Source: an uncultured Acidimicrobiales bacterium
Lineage (GTDB): Bacteria > Actinomycetota > Acidimicrobiia > Acidimicrobiales > Aldehydirespiratoraceae
DNA: 64,000 nt
Assembly: GCA_905480195.1 (NCBI GenBank)
Contig: CAJQPN010000014.1
Location: 62,001 to 126,000, forward strand
Reading direction: 5' to 3'
Below the pieces are notes generated by a model. That model was not told the origin of the DNA. It was given only the letters and a program-made list of their open reading frames with translations, and did not search any database. The position numbers and the translations under genes are program-made. Shown in pieces: positions 51,044 through 58,754 of this stretch; positions within the stretch are counted from its first letter, which is position 1; each line of letters opens with the position of its first letter.

Positions 51044-51358
51044 ATGGCAAAGCAGACCGCGGGTGAGCGTCGACCGTTCTGGTCCAGTGTCGTCGTCGGT
51101 GGATTCATGTTGGTGTCGACACTTGTCGTGGTGGGGTTGTTGGCGTACATCCCGGTCACGCAGTACTTCGAGATGCGGGGCCAGTTGGCCGAAGCCGATG
51201 CCGAAGCGGACGCACTCGAAGCTGCTCGTCTGGAGGCGCAGAGCAAGCTGGTTGATGCGGAGAAGCGGAATGCAGAACGGGCTCGTTGCTTCAACACGTG
51301 GGTCCCGATCGGCGAGGAGACCTACGTAGTGCAAGGGCTCCTCACCTGCGACGACTGA
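51044..51358 (+). CDS. FtsB/DivIC-like septum formation initiator
   Basis: A small bitopic membrane protein (104 residues): cytosolic N terminus, membrane helix VVVGGFMLVSTLVVVGLLAYIPV (about 15-40), then a coiled coil (FEMRGQLAEADAEADALEAARLEAQ) and a short tail ending in GEETYVVQGLLTCDD. The layout and the place directly after eno match the FtsB/DivIC protein of actinobacteria (Rv1024 position), which works with FtsL and FtsQ in division. ATG 51044 follows the eno stop by 2 nt. In mycobacteria DUF501 would come next; here it is displaced by 3.6 kb. Confidence 0.82.
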   Translation: MAKQTAGERRPFWSSVVVGGFMLVSTLVVVGLLAYIPVTQYFEMRGQLAEADAEADALEAARLEAQSKLVDAEKRNAERARCFNTWVPIGEETYVVQGLLTCDD

Positions 51359-51374
51359 TCAGCTCGTCGGTTGT

Positions 51375-51812
51375 TCACCAGATACGACACGACCGCCGTT
51401 GAACCGGTGTGGACGTGACCAGGTTGGTGATCGTGTCCCCCAGATCCCAGAAGGCCTCGATCAACCCGTCGAGGTGAGCGAGGTCTCGGCACCAGGCCCG
51501 CACGACATGGCTCTCACTGCCGGTGACTCGGTTGCACTCGATCACCTCGGGTAGCGACGCTGCGAGCGCGTCGATCTCAGGTGCTTTTGACCCTGCGGAG
51601 TGGATCCGGATGATTGCCAGGATCGGCGAGCCCAGCGCAGCCGGATCGATCGTGGCCGTGTAGCCCGTGATCACGCCGGCCCGTTCCAGGCGGCGGACGC
51701 GTTCGGTGACGGCAGGGGCCGAGAGTCCGACCTGCTCTCCGAGGTCGCGATAAGAGATCCGCCCGTTGTTCTGGAGTTCGTCGAGGATTTGCCGGTCGAT
51801 CGAGTCGAGCAT
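51375..51812 (-). CDS. Lrp/AsnC-family transcriptional regulator
   Basis: A 145-residue regulator with an N-terminal winged helix (MLDSIDRQILDELQNNGRIS, DLGEQVGLSAPAVTERVRRL) and a C-terminal RAM domain (IRIHSAG, VTGSESHVVRAWCRDLAHLD). ATG 51812 is chosen over the TTG at 51818 because TACGGT lies exactly 7 nt upstream. Lrp proteins sense amino acids and bind AT-rich DNA. The 112-nt region upstream is strikingly AT-rich for this genome and ends at a divergent 48-residue ORF, a natural target. Confidence 0.9.
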   Translation of the reverse strand: MLDSIDRQILDELQNNGRISYRDLGEQVGLSAPAVTERVRRLERAGVITGYTATIDPAALGSPILAIIRIHSAGSKAPEIDALAASLPEVIECNRVTGSESHVVRAWCRDLAHLDGLIEAFWDLGDTITNLVTSTPVQRRSCRIW

Positions 51813-51819
51813 GGCCAAA

Positions 51820-51829
51820 ACCGTACTAT
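51820..51829. promoter_or_regulatory. lrp leaderless -10, possibly bidirectional core
   Basis: ACCGTACTAT: minus-strand TACGGT (51825-51820) is 7 nt before the lrp ATG. Plus-strand TACTAT (51824-51829) shares its TA in the same geometry as the two bidirectional modules, though no start codon lies 6-7 nt downstream on the plus side. Confidence 0.5.
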
Positions 51830-51937
51830 GAAAAGAAAGGCGCTAGGGAATAGATGCCATGTAAAAAAAGCAATTGAACCTGTAAATCCATTGAGAAACA
51901 TACTTTCAGAGGAACAGGCATTCGTATCATTGGTTTC
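51830..51937. other. AT-rich intergenic island between lrp and a small ORF
   Basis: By eye over 60 percent A+T (with runs such as GTAAAAAAAG), against a GC-rich background. Probable Lrp binding region, promoter area or 5' leader of the small ORF. An imported fragment is possible. Confidence 0.55.
51925..51930 (+). promoter_or_regulatory. Leaderless -10 element of the 48-residue ORF
   Basis: TATCAT, 7 nt before ATG 51938, no Shine-Dalgarno; the closest to consensus on this stretch. Confidence 0.5.
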
Positions 51938-52084
51938 ATGAGTAGCAACAACGAACCCCACACCCACTTCAAAGAACTGCTGGAGGCCTGGAATCGTCAC
52001 GAGGACCTGCGGCGCAATGGCGCCGCCGTGAATGACCTTGCAGCGTCACGCTTCGCGCTCGATCGGTTGCGCCTCACCCTCTGA
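51938..52084 (+). CDS. Small 48-residue protein, unknown (missed by the ORF track)
   Basis: An ORF divergent from lrp: MSSNNEPHTHFKELLEAWNR, then HEDLRRNGAAVNDLAASRFALDRLRLTL. The predicted product is a soluble, amphipathic helical protein. It is not a known family to me. Support for coding: TATCAT exactly 7 nt before the ATG (the window-wide leaderless pattern), GC-rich third positions after an AT-rich leader, and the regulatory pairing with lrp. xdhC follows after 70 nt from its own promoter. Confidence 0.5.
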   Translation: MSSNNEPHTHFKELLEAWNRHEDLRRNGAAVNDLAASRFALDRLRLTL

Positions 52085-52142
52085 GGCCCGATCACCATGC
52101 CCGGCGGGTGCTTCGTCCTGGGGCGCTCAGCCATCGCAGGCG

Positions 52143-52148
52143 TAGGCT
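52143..52148 (+). promoter_or_regulatory. Leaderless -10 element of xdhC
   Basis: TAGGCT, 6 nt before GTG 52155; the intervening GGGGTT is not a good Shine-Dalgarno at this distance. Confidence 0.5.
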
Positions 52149-52154
52149 GGGGTT

Positions 52155-53261
52155 GTGAAGGAGCTTTTCAATCCGCTCGACCGGTGGCTCGGTTCGGCCA
52201 CGCCGGCCGCCATCGCTCGAGTCATCGATCTCGACGGCTCCGGTCCCCGTCTTCCGGGGGCGGCGATGGCGGTCACTGTCGACCAAGATGTCCGCGGTTC
52301 TGTGAGCGGTGGATGCGTCGAGGGCGCCGTCGTGATCGAGGCACTCGACGTGATCGAATCTGCTACCAACCGCGTCGTCAGCTTCGGCTACAGCGACGAT
52401 GAGGCCTTCGCAGTTGGGCTCACGTGCGGTGGCACCATTCACCTCTTCATCGAGACGTTCGATCCGGCTGACTGGTTCGAACCACTCAAGGCCGATGTTG
52501 CGGCTGAGCGAGCAGTTGCGTTGGCTACGGTCATTGAGGGCCCCAACGCAGGTCGAAAGCTGCTGGTTCGAACCGACGAAGCTTCCGGTCCGCTCACGAT
52601 TGGCAGCCTCGGCGACAAGGGTCTCGATCGGGTCGTCGAGCGCGATGCTCGGGGCGAACTCGCAGCGGGCCAATCAGGTCTTCGGCACTACGGTGAGCAT
52701 GGCGAGGCCCGAGAAAGTGACGTCTCGGTCTTCATCGAGTCGTTCGCTCCACCTCCTCAAATGCTGATCTTCGGGGCAGTCGACTTCACGGCGGCACTGG
52801 CCAGGGTCGCCAAGGTGCTCGGTTACCGCGTCATTGTCTGTGACGCTCGCGAGGTCTTCGCCACCCGGCAACGGTTTCCGATGGCCGACGATCTCGTCGT
52901 CGACTGGCCCGATCGACTCCTGACCGAGCTTGGTGAGGGCCTCGGGCCGCGAGACGCCGTTTGCATCCTTACCCATGACGCCAAGTTCGATGTTCCGGCG
53001 GTCACCGGGGCGCTCGCAACCGACGTCGGTTACATCGGGGTGATGGGCAGCCGGCGCACTCACGACGACCGGACGAAACGTCTCGTCGACGCCGGTGTCG
53101 ACGAAGCGGGGTTCGACCGGCTCCGCTCGCCGATCGGTCTTGATCTCGGCGCACGGACGCCCGAGGAGACCGCCATCTCGATCGTTGCAGAGATCATCGC
53201 AGAACGAACCGGGCGGACCGTCACGTCGCTGTCGGCGACGACGGGGCCGATCCACGACTGA
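52155..53261 (+). CDS. XdhC/CoxI-family molybdoenzyme maturation protein
   Basis: XdhC proteins bind molybdenum cofactor, aid its sulfuration and insert it into xanthine dehydrogenase-type enzymes. The 368-residue product has the N-terminal CoxI domain (DQDVRGSVSGGCVEGAVVIEA, and VGLTCGGTIHLFIE with its conserved Cys). The C-terminal Rossmann domain reads MLIFGAVDFTAALARVAKVLGY, then CILTHDAKFDVPA and GYIGVMGSRRTHDDR. Together with the mocA-like and coxG-like genes downstream it points to a CO dehydrogenase/aldehyde oxidoreductase whose structural genes are not in the window. Confidence 0.9.
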   Translation: MKELFNPLDRWLGSATPAAIARVIDLDGSGPRLPGAAMAVTVDQDVRGSVSGGCVEGAVVIEALDVIESATNRVVSFGYSDDEAFAVGLTCGGTIHLFIETFDPADWFEPLKADVAAERAVALATVIEGPNAGRKLLVRTDEASGPLTIGSLGDKGLDRVVERDARGELAAGQSGLRHYGEHGEARESDVSVFIESFAPPPQMLIFGAVDFTAALARVAKVLGYRVIVCDAREVFATRQRFPMADDLVVDWPDRLLTELGEGLGPRDAVCILTHDAKFDVPAVTGALATDVGYIGVMGSRRTHDDRTKRLVDAGVDEAGFDRLRSPIGLDLGARTPEETAISIVAEIIAERTGRTVTSLSATTGPIHD

Positions 53262-53263
53262 GG

Positions 53264-53746
53264 TCAGCTGGGTTTCGGTGGCGGCGACGTCGGCTGCGTC
53301 TGCACGGCACGCACATGAAACGACTGTCTCCAGTCGACATGGGTCGTTTCGTCGATCGACAACTGCCAGGTGTAGCTCTGTCCCGGTTGGACCGGGAGGG
53401 TCGGAAACGTGATCGCAAGCGGCACCGAGAGGGGAGTGCCGGCCTTCAATCCCGCGGGTCGGCCGGCCTCGAAGCGCCCGTGCACCACGAGTGGTTGTTC
53501 GTTGATCGTCACTGGGTGGCCGTCCTCATCGAGGAGATCGAGCCGCCACTGATGGTTCACGTTGGCCCGATCCCACGGAACCTCGATGCGTATCGCGACG
53601 CCCAGCGGTTGGGGTCGGGGCCCGATGACCGAGACACCTCCCCCGAGGATGTAGAGCTTGCGATCGGCCACCTGGGCGGCATCGGCGAGCAGCATCGTGA
53701 CCCGAAGCATCGGTGGGGTTGAGACGGGGGGAACAGTCGGGTCCAT
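53264..53746 (-). CDS. DUF6941-like protein of unknown function
   Basis: A 160-residue protein with the pattern RVTMLLADAAQVADRKLYIL, then GGGVSVIGP and IRIEVPWDRANVNHQWRLDL. I recognise this as the bacterial family now called DUF6941, predicted to be a beta-sandwich; function unknown. The C-terminal tail is Pro-rich. ATG 53746 lies 7 nt after TAGGGT on the minus strand, a hexamer that shares its TA with the promoter of the divergent mocA-like gene. It is convergent with xdhC (2-nt gap), interrupting the molybdoenzyme group on the opposite strand. Confidence 0.7.
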   Translation of the reverse strand: MDPTVPPVSTPPMLRVTMLLADAAQVADRKLYILGGGVSVIGPRPQPLGVAIRIEVPWDRANVNHQWRLDLLDEDGHPVTINEQPLVVHGRFEAGRPAGLKAGTPLSVPLAITFPTLPVQPGQSYTWQLSIDETTHVDWRQSFHVRAVQTQPTSPPPKPS

Positions 53747-53753
53747 GTGGGCG

Positions 53754-53763
53754 ACCCTAGGCT
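53754..53763. promoter_or_regulatory. Bidirectional leaderless promoter core, DUF6941 / mocA
   Basis: ACCCTAGGCT: minus TAGGGT (53759-53754) and plus TAGGCT (53758-53763) share TA. The ATG at 53746 is 7 nt away and the GTG at 53770 is 6 nt away: the same geometry and 24-nt start-to-start spacing as the ispE module. Confidence 0.6.
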
Positions 53764-53769
53764 GTGTCG

Positions 53770-54372
53770 GTGACCGAGTCCGACCACGTCGAAACCAAGC
53801 CGTACGAACGTCATCGGTCGATCGCTGCAGTGATCCTCGCAGCAGGAGCGGGATCTCGCTTTGCAGGAAACGAGCACAAACTGCTCGCCGAGATCGACGG
53901 TGTGCCCATGGTTCGGATCGTCATCGACGCGGCTCGGGCAGCCGACGTCGATGAGGTCGTGGTCGTCAGCGGCGCGATCGACCTCGAATCGCTCGTGCCC
54001 GACGATGTGACGCTTCTCCACAATGAACTCTGGGAAGACGGGCAGGCGACATCATTGCGGGCCGCTGTCGCCTACGCAGAGATGCGAGGGCACAGCGCGA
54101 TCATCATCGGGTTGGGAGACAGCCCCGGTGTGACGTCCGAGATCTGGAACGCTGTCGCAGCGGTCGACAACGATTTGGTGTCGGCTCGGTACGACGGTGA
54201 TCTGCGTCCGCCGGTCAAGTTGTCCGCGGCGATGTGGGCCGGCCTACCGGTGAGTGGCGACGAAGGCGCCCGTGCGCTGATGCGGGCTCGTCCAGATTTC
54301 GTGCGGCCAGTGCCGGTTGAGGGAAACCCCCACGACATCGACACACTCGAAGACTTGCGGCGTTGGAGTTGA
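53770..54372 (+). CDS. MocA/MobA-like molybdenum cofactor nucleotidyltransferase
   Basis: Predicted to transfer CMP or GMP onto molybdopterin for xanthine dehydrogenase-family enzymes. The 200-residue product has the NTP-binding AAVILAAGAGSRFAGNEHKLL motif near residue 20, VVVVSGAIDLE, and LGDSPGVTSEIW in place of the usual GDMP segment. The C-terminal GNPHDIDTLEDL is typical. GTG 53770 is chosen because TAGGCT is 6 nt upstream; GTG 53764 is also in frame. The CoxG-like gene begins 1 nt after its stop. Confidence 0.82.
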   Translation: MTESDHVETKPYERHRSIAAVILAAGAGSRFAGNEHKLLAEIDGVPMVRIVIDAARAADVDEVVVVSGAIDLESLVPDDVTLLHNELWEDGQATSLRAAVAYAEMRGHSAIIIGLGDSPGVTSEIWNAVAAVDNDLVSARYDGDLRPPVKLSAAMWAGLPVSGDEGARALMRARPDFVRPVPVEGNPHDIDTLEDLRRWS

Positions 54373-54373
54373 C

Positions 54374-55012
54374 GTGGAGTTGAGCGACACGTTCTCTATC
54401 GCTCGTCCGTATGACGATGCCTGGCGGCTCTTGCACGATCCGAGCCGCCTCGCCCCCTGTGTCCCTGGGGCACAGCTCACCGCGGTGCACGGCGACCGCT
54501 ACGACGGCATCGTCTCGGTTCGGCTCGGCGTTCTCGCCGCCCGCTTCGAAGGCAGTGCCACGTTTGACTTCGACGATGATCGTCGCCGGATCATCGTGCA
54601 AGCGGCCGGCGCCGGCAACCACGGTTTTGCCGAGGCCCACATCACGGCGCGGCTTGAGCCGTTGTCAGACGATTCGACGCAGGTCAATGTCGATACAGAT
54701 CTCCAGGTCGGAGGTCGCTTCGCTCAACTGAGCCGGGGGGTCATCGCCGAGGTGTCTACGGCACTCACCGCCCAGTTCGCCGGCAACCTTGCGGCGTCGA
54801 TCGATGTTGAACGGCACCTCGGGAGCGACGTATTCGCTTCGGCTGGGGGAAAGCGGATCGAGATGCCCGAGCCCGAGGCCCTCGATCTGCTCGATGCCGC
54901 TCGTCGTCCGATCATGAAGCGCTTGATCCCGCTGGCGATGTTGCTTGCGCTGACCAGGCCTACTGTTCGGCGCTTTCGCCGGCGTCGAGTCGGACGAACG
55001 GCGGGCCGATGA
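54374..55012 (+). CDS. CoxG-like SRPBCC-family protein
   Basis: A START/SRPBCC-fold protein of 212 residues from GTG 54374 (VELSDTFSIARPYDDAWRLL). The motif LAPCVPGAQLTAVHGDRYDG is the CoxG-family signature. The second half has the usual GGRFAQLSRGVIAEVSTALT helix, and the C terminus is a hydrophobic plus basic segment (KRLIPLAMLLALTRPTVRRFRRRR) that would tether it to the membrane. CoxG links CO dehydrogenase to the membrane in other bacteria. The stop overlaps the DUF501 start as ATGA, tying this inserted group to the housekeeping pair. Confidence 0.82.
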   Translation: MELSDTFSIARPYDDAWRLLHDPSRLAPCVPGAQLTAVHGDRYDGIVSVRLGVLAARFEGSATFDFDDDRRRIIVQAAGAGNHGFAEAHITARLEPLSDDSTQVNVDTDLQVGGRFAQLSRGVIAEVSTALTAQFAGNLAASIDVERHLGSDVFASAGGKRIEMPEPEALDLLDAARRPIMKRLIPLAMLLALTRPTVRRFRRRRVGRTAGR

Positions 55013-55506
55013 ATCAACAGCTCGATCCCGTGGCTGATCGCCTCCGTGTCGCCGAACTACTCGGTCGTGAGCCCGCAGGCGCCTTCGAGGTCGTAGTGCG
55101 CAACGCCGATGGTGATCCGGTGGTGCTGCGGAACGCGCCGATCCTCGACAACGGTCGGCCGATGCCCACGCTGTATTGGTTGGCGGGCGAGTACGAACGT
55201 CGAGTCGTGGGGCGAATGGAAGGTGACGGCGGCGTACGACGAGCCGAGGCCGAGGTGGGGCTCGAGGCGATTGATGCGGCCCACCGCCGGTATGCCGCTG
55301 AGCGCGACGCCGAGATTCCTGTCGATCACGACGGCCCGCGCCCGTCGGCTGGTGTGGGCGGCACCCGAAAGGGCGTGAAGTGCCTCCACGCGCACTATGC
55401 GTGGTATCTCGCAGGTGGTGATGATCCGGTCGGCCGGTGGGTCGCCGAACGGTTCGCCGAATACGAAGACCGCCACGACCTTCCGGAGGACCATGCCTGT
55501 GCGTGA
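55009..55506 (+). CDS. DUF501 family protein
   Basis: A 165-residue protein with the DUF501 markers PTLYWLAGEYERRVVGRMEG, and KCLHAHYAWYLAGGDDPVGRW with its conserved Cys and two His. Function unknown; the family is typical of actinobacteria and sits before ppx, as here (Rv1025-Rv1026 order). Start overlaps the CoxG-like stop by 4 nt; its end overlaps ppx by 14 nt. Confidence 0.9.
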   Translation: MNQQLDPVADRLRVAELLGREPAGAFEVVVRNADGDPVVLRNAPILDNGRPMPTLYWLAGEYERRVVGRMEGDGGVRRAEAEVGLEAIDAAHRRYAAERDAEIPVDHDGPRPSAGVGGTRKGVKCLHAHYAWYLAGGDDPVGRWVAERFAEYEDRHDLPEDHACA

Positions 55507-56407
55507 GTCGGTCGCTGCCATCGATCTCGGGACCAACTCGACTCGTCTCCTCGTCCACGATGGCGAGCAGACGCTCGAGCGGTTGATGACGATCACTCGT
55601 CTCGGCCAGGACGTCGAACGTACGGGCCGGTTGGCCGACGAGGCCATCGAACGGGTCCTCGCCTGCCTTCGTGAGTACAAAGAAGTCATGGATCACTTCG
55701 GCGTCACTCGGGTTCGCGCTGCGGCAACGTCTGCTGCCCGCGACGCCGCAAACTGCGACGCCTTCTTTGACGCAGTCGAGCAGGTGGTTGGCGCACGGCC
55801 GGAGTTGCTGACGGGGCTCGAGGAAGGACGACTGTCTTTTCGTGGGGCCACCGCCGATCTCGACCCGGCAGACGGCCCGTTCTGCGTCTTCGACATCGGA
55901 GGTGGCTCGACAGAGTTCGCGTTTGGTACCGACGAGGCCGAGGCAGCAATGTCACTCGATATCGGATGTGTGCGGCTCACCGAGAAATATGTCGAGCACG
56001 ACCCTCCGCGGCCCGAAGAACTGGTCGCCTGCCTCTCGATCACGGAGGCCCACCTCGATGATGTCGCTCGAGAGATTCCCCAGACCTCGCACTCCCGGAC
56101 CTTCGTCGGGCTTGCCGGTACTGTCTCGGCGGCTGCGGCGGTCGAGATTGGTCTGGAGCACTACGATCGCGACCAGATCCACCACTTCCGCCTCACCAGA
56201 GAGGCAGCAGAGGACGTCTATCGCACGCTCGTCACCGAGAGCCGCGAAGACCGCGTCCATAACCCGGGCCTCGAAGAGGCACGTGCCGATGTCATCGTTG
56301 GTGGCATGTGCATTCTCGTGCGCATCATGCGGTACTTCGACATTGCGGAACTGGTGGTGTCGGAATCCGACATCCTTGACGGGTTGGTTCTCTCACTCCT
56401 CGACTGA
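55493..56407 (+). CDS. ppx: Exopolyphosphatase / Ppx-GppA family
   Basis: Degrades polyphosphate or pppGpp. From ATG 55493 the product is 304 residues: VAAIDLGTNSTRLLVHDG (phosphate 1 loop), TSAARDAANCDAFF, LTGLEEGRLSFRGA, FDIGGGSTEFAFG (phosphate 2) and VGLAGTVSAAAAVEIGL (adenosine motif). It lacks the C-terminal HD-like domain of longer Ppx proteins, as in mycobacterial Ppx1. The track start 55397 lies within DUF501. Confidence 0.93.
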   Translation: MPVRESVAAIDLGTNSTRLLVHDGEQTLERLMTITRLGQDVERTGRLADEAIERVLACLREYKEVMDHFGVTRVRAAATSAARDAANCDAFFDAVEQVVGARPELLTGLEEGRLSFRGATADLDPADGPFCVFDIGGGSTEFAFGTDEAEAAMSLDIGCVRLTEKYVEHDPPRPEELVACLSITEAHLDDVAREIPQTSHSRTFVGLAGTVSAAAAVEIGLEHYDRDQIHHFRLTREAAEDVYRTLVTESREDRVHNPGLEEARADVIVGGMCILVRIMRYFDIAELVVSESDILDGLVLSLLD

Positions 56408-56439
56408 TTCGCCACGCTGGCATCACAGCGGGGCGTGGT

Positions 56440-57228
56440 TCAACCCCGGACGGGGGGCGGGTCGCTTGGTGGGCCGGCGAACAGTTGTGCCTTCTCCAGC
56501 CAGTCGGTGGCGATGTCACCGACGAGCTCAAGGTCGGTTTCTGCCAGGTTTCGACGCTGCGAGGTGACGAGGCAGAAGTCGAGCGCAGACCCGGTGACCG
56601 TGGCGTCGGCATCGTCGGGCCCCCAGCTCCAGGTGTCGCCGCCGGGTGACGTGAGGGTGACTCGGACCTCTCCATTCGGAATTTCGAGACGGCGATTGAT
56701 GTAGGTCCAACCGCGCGTGATGTAGCCCAGCTGGGCGATGTGGCGTAAGCGATCCGTGGCTGGGCGGTCGGCCCCTACGGTGTCGCAGACGTCCTGGCCG
56801 TGGGCCCACGCCTCCATGAGGCGGGCGGTCAGGAACGATTTGGCCCCCATCGAGGGGCCGTACCACTCAATACGGGCGTCTTCTGCGCACGTTGCCGCCG
56901 CTTCTGAGAGTTCGTTGCGGTGATGGCGCCAGTGAGTCAGCAGCTCTGCGGGAGCCATCGCACGAGACGCGCCGAGCGTCAGCTCGTCGCCATCGGCGCG
57001 AGACATCAGATCCTTGCGGTGGGCTTCGAATGCTTCGGGGTCGCGGATTGCGAGCGCAGCGGTCATGTCGAAGAAGGCGAGGTGACCGATCTGGTCGCGA
57101 ACGGCCCAACCCGGTGACGGCGTCGGCAGCTCCCAGAGATCGTCGCTGAGGTCGGCGACCACGGCATCAAGCGCCGCTTGTTCGGCGATCAAGTCGGCAG
57201 AGACGGACGCAACGGTCGGCTTGTTCAT
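56440..57228 (-). CDS. DinB-like metal-binding protein, TIGR03084 / mycothiol-dependent maleylpyruvate isomerase N-domain type
   Basis: A 262-residue protein whose N-terminal four-helix bundle matches the actinobacterial TIGR03084 family: ELPTPSPGWAVRDQIGHLAF with a metal His, LTHWRHHRNEL, and FLTARLMEAWAHGQDVCD with the third His. The C-terminal SCP2-like part includes VTGSALDFCLVTSQRRNLAET. Such proteins are thiol-dependent transferases or isomerases in organisms with mycothiol; the substrate is unknown. It is convergent with ppx. The gap to the next gene (247 nt) has no certain feature. Confidence 0.75.
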   Translation of the reverse strand: MNKPTVASVSADLIAEQAALDAVVADLSDDLWELPTPSPGWAVRDQIGHLAFFDMTAALAIRDPEAFEAHRKDLMSRADGDELTLGASRAMAPAELLTHWRHHRNELSEAAATCAEDARIEWYGPSMGAKSFLTARLMEAWAHGQDVCDTVGADRPATDRLRHIAQLGYITRGWTYINRRLEIPNGEVRVTLTSPGGDTWSWGPDDADATVTGSALDFCLVTSQRRNLAETDLELVGDIATDWLEKAQLFAGPPSDPPPVRG

Positions 57229-57287
57229 GATCGCAGTGTTGCACGCCGTGAATCGACGGAGAGACCGCGGTTGAGGAGTAGGAGGCC

Positions 57288-57479
57288 GTGACAGGGCATG
57301 ACCGTAACGAGGCTGGGGGAGTCGAGGATGCCCATCCGGGCAAAGGCTACGCTCGCCAGATGCCAGATCGCCCGACGGCTGAGTGGTTACTCGCCCTCTC
57401 GACCGGTGACGAAGGCTGCCGGACTGCTGTCAGGTTGGTGCCGGTCGCCATGGTCTCGCGCCTCAACGGGCATCGATGA
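57288..57479 (+). CDS. Possible 63-residue ORF coupled to the MFS gene (doubtful)
   Basis: A GTG-started ORF whose stop overlaps the MFS ATG as ATGA, which would allow translational coupling. A shorter form from ATG 57360 (MPDRPTAEWLLALSTGDEG) is also possible. No family is recognised and the codon pattern is only mildly gene-like. It might be a leader peptide or chance. Confidence 0.25.
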   Translation: MTGHDRNEAGGVEDAHPGKGYARQMPDRPTAEWLLALSTGDEGCRTAVRLVPVAMVSRLNGHR

Positions 57480-58684
57480 CTTCCGGGGAACGCACGGAGG
57501 CGAACCTCCGGGCCTACGCGATCCATCAGCGAGTCGTCGGATCGTTGTTCTGGCTCCCCACCGTGCTCCTGTACCTGATCGACCAGGTCGGACTCACTCA
57601 GGCACTGCAGCTCGGTGCCCTCTACTACCTGACCGTTGTCGTTCTCGAGGTGCCATCGGGCTGGTTCAGCGATCACGTCGGACGGGTCGCAGCACTTCGG
57701 GTCACTGCGGTGGCGTGGGTCGGTTGCCATGTGCTGTTCCTGGTGGGTGGCCTCGGACCGATCGCCGGTGCTCAGGTCTTGTTGGCTGTCGGTTACGCGT
57801 TCTTGTCGGGCACGGACTCGACTTTTCACTTCGACGTGCTCGACGCCGACGGGCGGTCGTCGGAGTTCGAAAGCCGTGAGGCACGGGTGCGTACCGGACT
57901 CCTCTATGCAACGGCGGTCACGGCGATCGTCGGCGGATGCCTTGCGCTCGTCGACCTGCGGCTGCCGTTCGTTGCCGCACTCCTTGCGGCGGCAGTGCAG
58001 CTCGGCGCAACAGTGGGTATGAGTGAACCGCCGCGTTCGGCTCGACAGGCGAGCTTCGCCGCGGATCTGCGCTCGATCGCCGGTCATCTGAGGCGTCCCT
58101 TGCTGGCCTGGGTCACCATCTACGTCGTGGTGGAGGTCGTCCTCATCCATCTCGTGTCCGAGTTGGCGCCGCCGTATCTGGTGATGGTCCTCGAACGCCC
58201 GACCGACGATCCAGCCGGTGCCGCAGTCATTGCCGGTCTCTTGGCCGCCACAGTCGCCGCGATCGGTGGCTTGTCGCTGCGCTACACCGAATCGGCAAGA
58301 CAGCGCTTTGGGGTTGGTGCGGTCCTGCTTGCCTTGGCATCGGTGACCGCAGCAGCGTCTGTCGCCATGGCTCTTTTCGTGTCGTTTTTCGTCTTACCGC
58401 TGGTCGTTTCGCGCGGAGTCCAGATGGCGGCGACCCAGGTCATGGTTCCCGGCATCATTTCGCGACGGGTGGAGCAACACCATCGAGCCACGATGTTGTC
58501 GGTGACGTCGCTGCTGGGCCGCTGCACCTACGCAATGGTGCTCCTGGTCATCGCAGCTGAGCACCTTCCGCGCGTTCTCGACACGGCCGCGATGGTGGCA
58601 GTAGTCGCTGCCTTGCTGGCGGTTGTCACGGCGATTCGCCCGAGTGTCGCTGCCGAACTCCGCGCCGATCAAGACGCAACCTGA
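57476..58684 (+). CDS. Major facilitator superfamily transporter 2
   Basis: A 402-residue membrane protein with 10-12 hydrophobic helices. LEVPSGWFSDHVGRVAALRV after helix 2 matches MFS motif A (GxxxDxxGR). The first half contains FLSGTDSTFHFDVLDADGRS, a cytosolic loop often seen in the tetracycline/multidrug branch. The substrate is unknown, and the sequence is clearly different from the MFS protein at 13 kb. Its ATG overlaps the stop of a doubtful small ORF. Confidence 0.82.
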   Translation: MTSGERTEANLRAYAIHQRVVGSLFWLPTVLLYLIDQVGLTQALQLGALYYLTVVVLEVPSGWFSDHVGRVAALRVTAVAWVGCHVLFLVGGLGPIAGAQVLLAVGYAFLSGTDSTFHFDVLDADGRSSEFESREARVRTGLLYATAVTAIVGGCLALVDLRLPFVAALLAAAVQLGATVGMSEPPRSARQASFAADLRSIAGHLRRPLLAWVTIYVVVEVVLIHLVSELAPPYLVMVLERPTDDPAGAAVIAGLLAATVAAIGGLSLRYTESARQRFGVGAVLLALASVTAAASVAMALFVSFFVLPLVVSRGVQMAATQVMVPGIISRRVEQHHRATMLSVTSLLGRCTYAMVLLVIAAEHLPRVLDTAAMVAVVAALLAVVTAIRPSVAAELRADQDAT

Positions 58685-58754
58685 GATCGGCCCCGTCGCC
58701 GAGCGTATGGACCGTTGCCCGCTGGGATAATTCGCACGCTTGTGGATTACCCAG

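Noticed and set aside
53764-53769. GTG 53764 as the start of the mocA-like gene
   Set aside because: In frame, but it would begin immediately after the -10 hexamer; GTG 53770 has the 6-nt spacing seen elsewhere.
56411-56438. CCACGC/GCGTGG repeat between ppx and the DinB-like gene as a bidirectional terminator
   Set aside because: The stem is only 6 bp with a 15-nt loop and has no T-tract on either strand.
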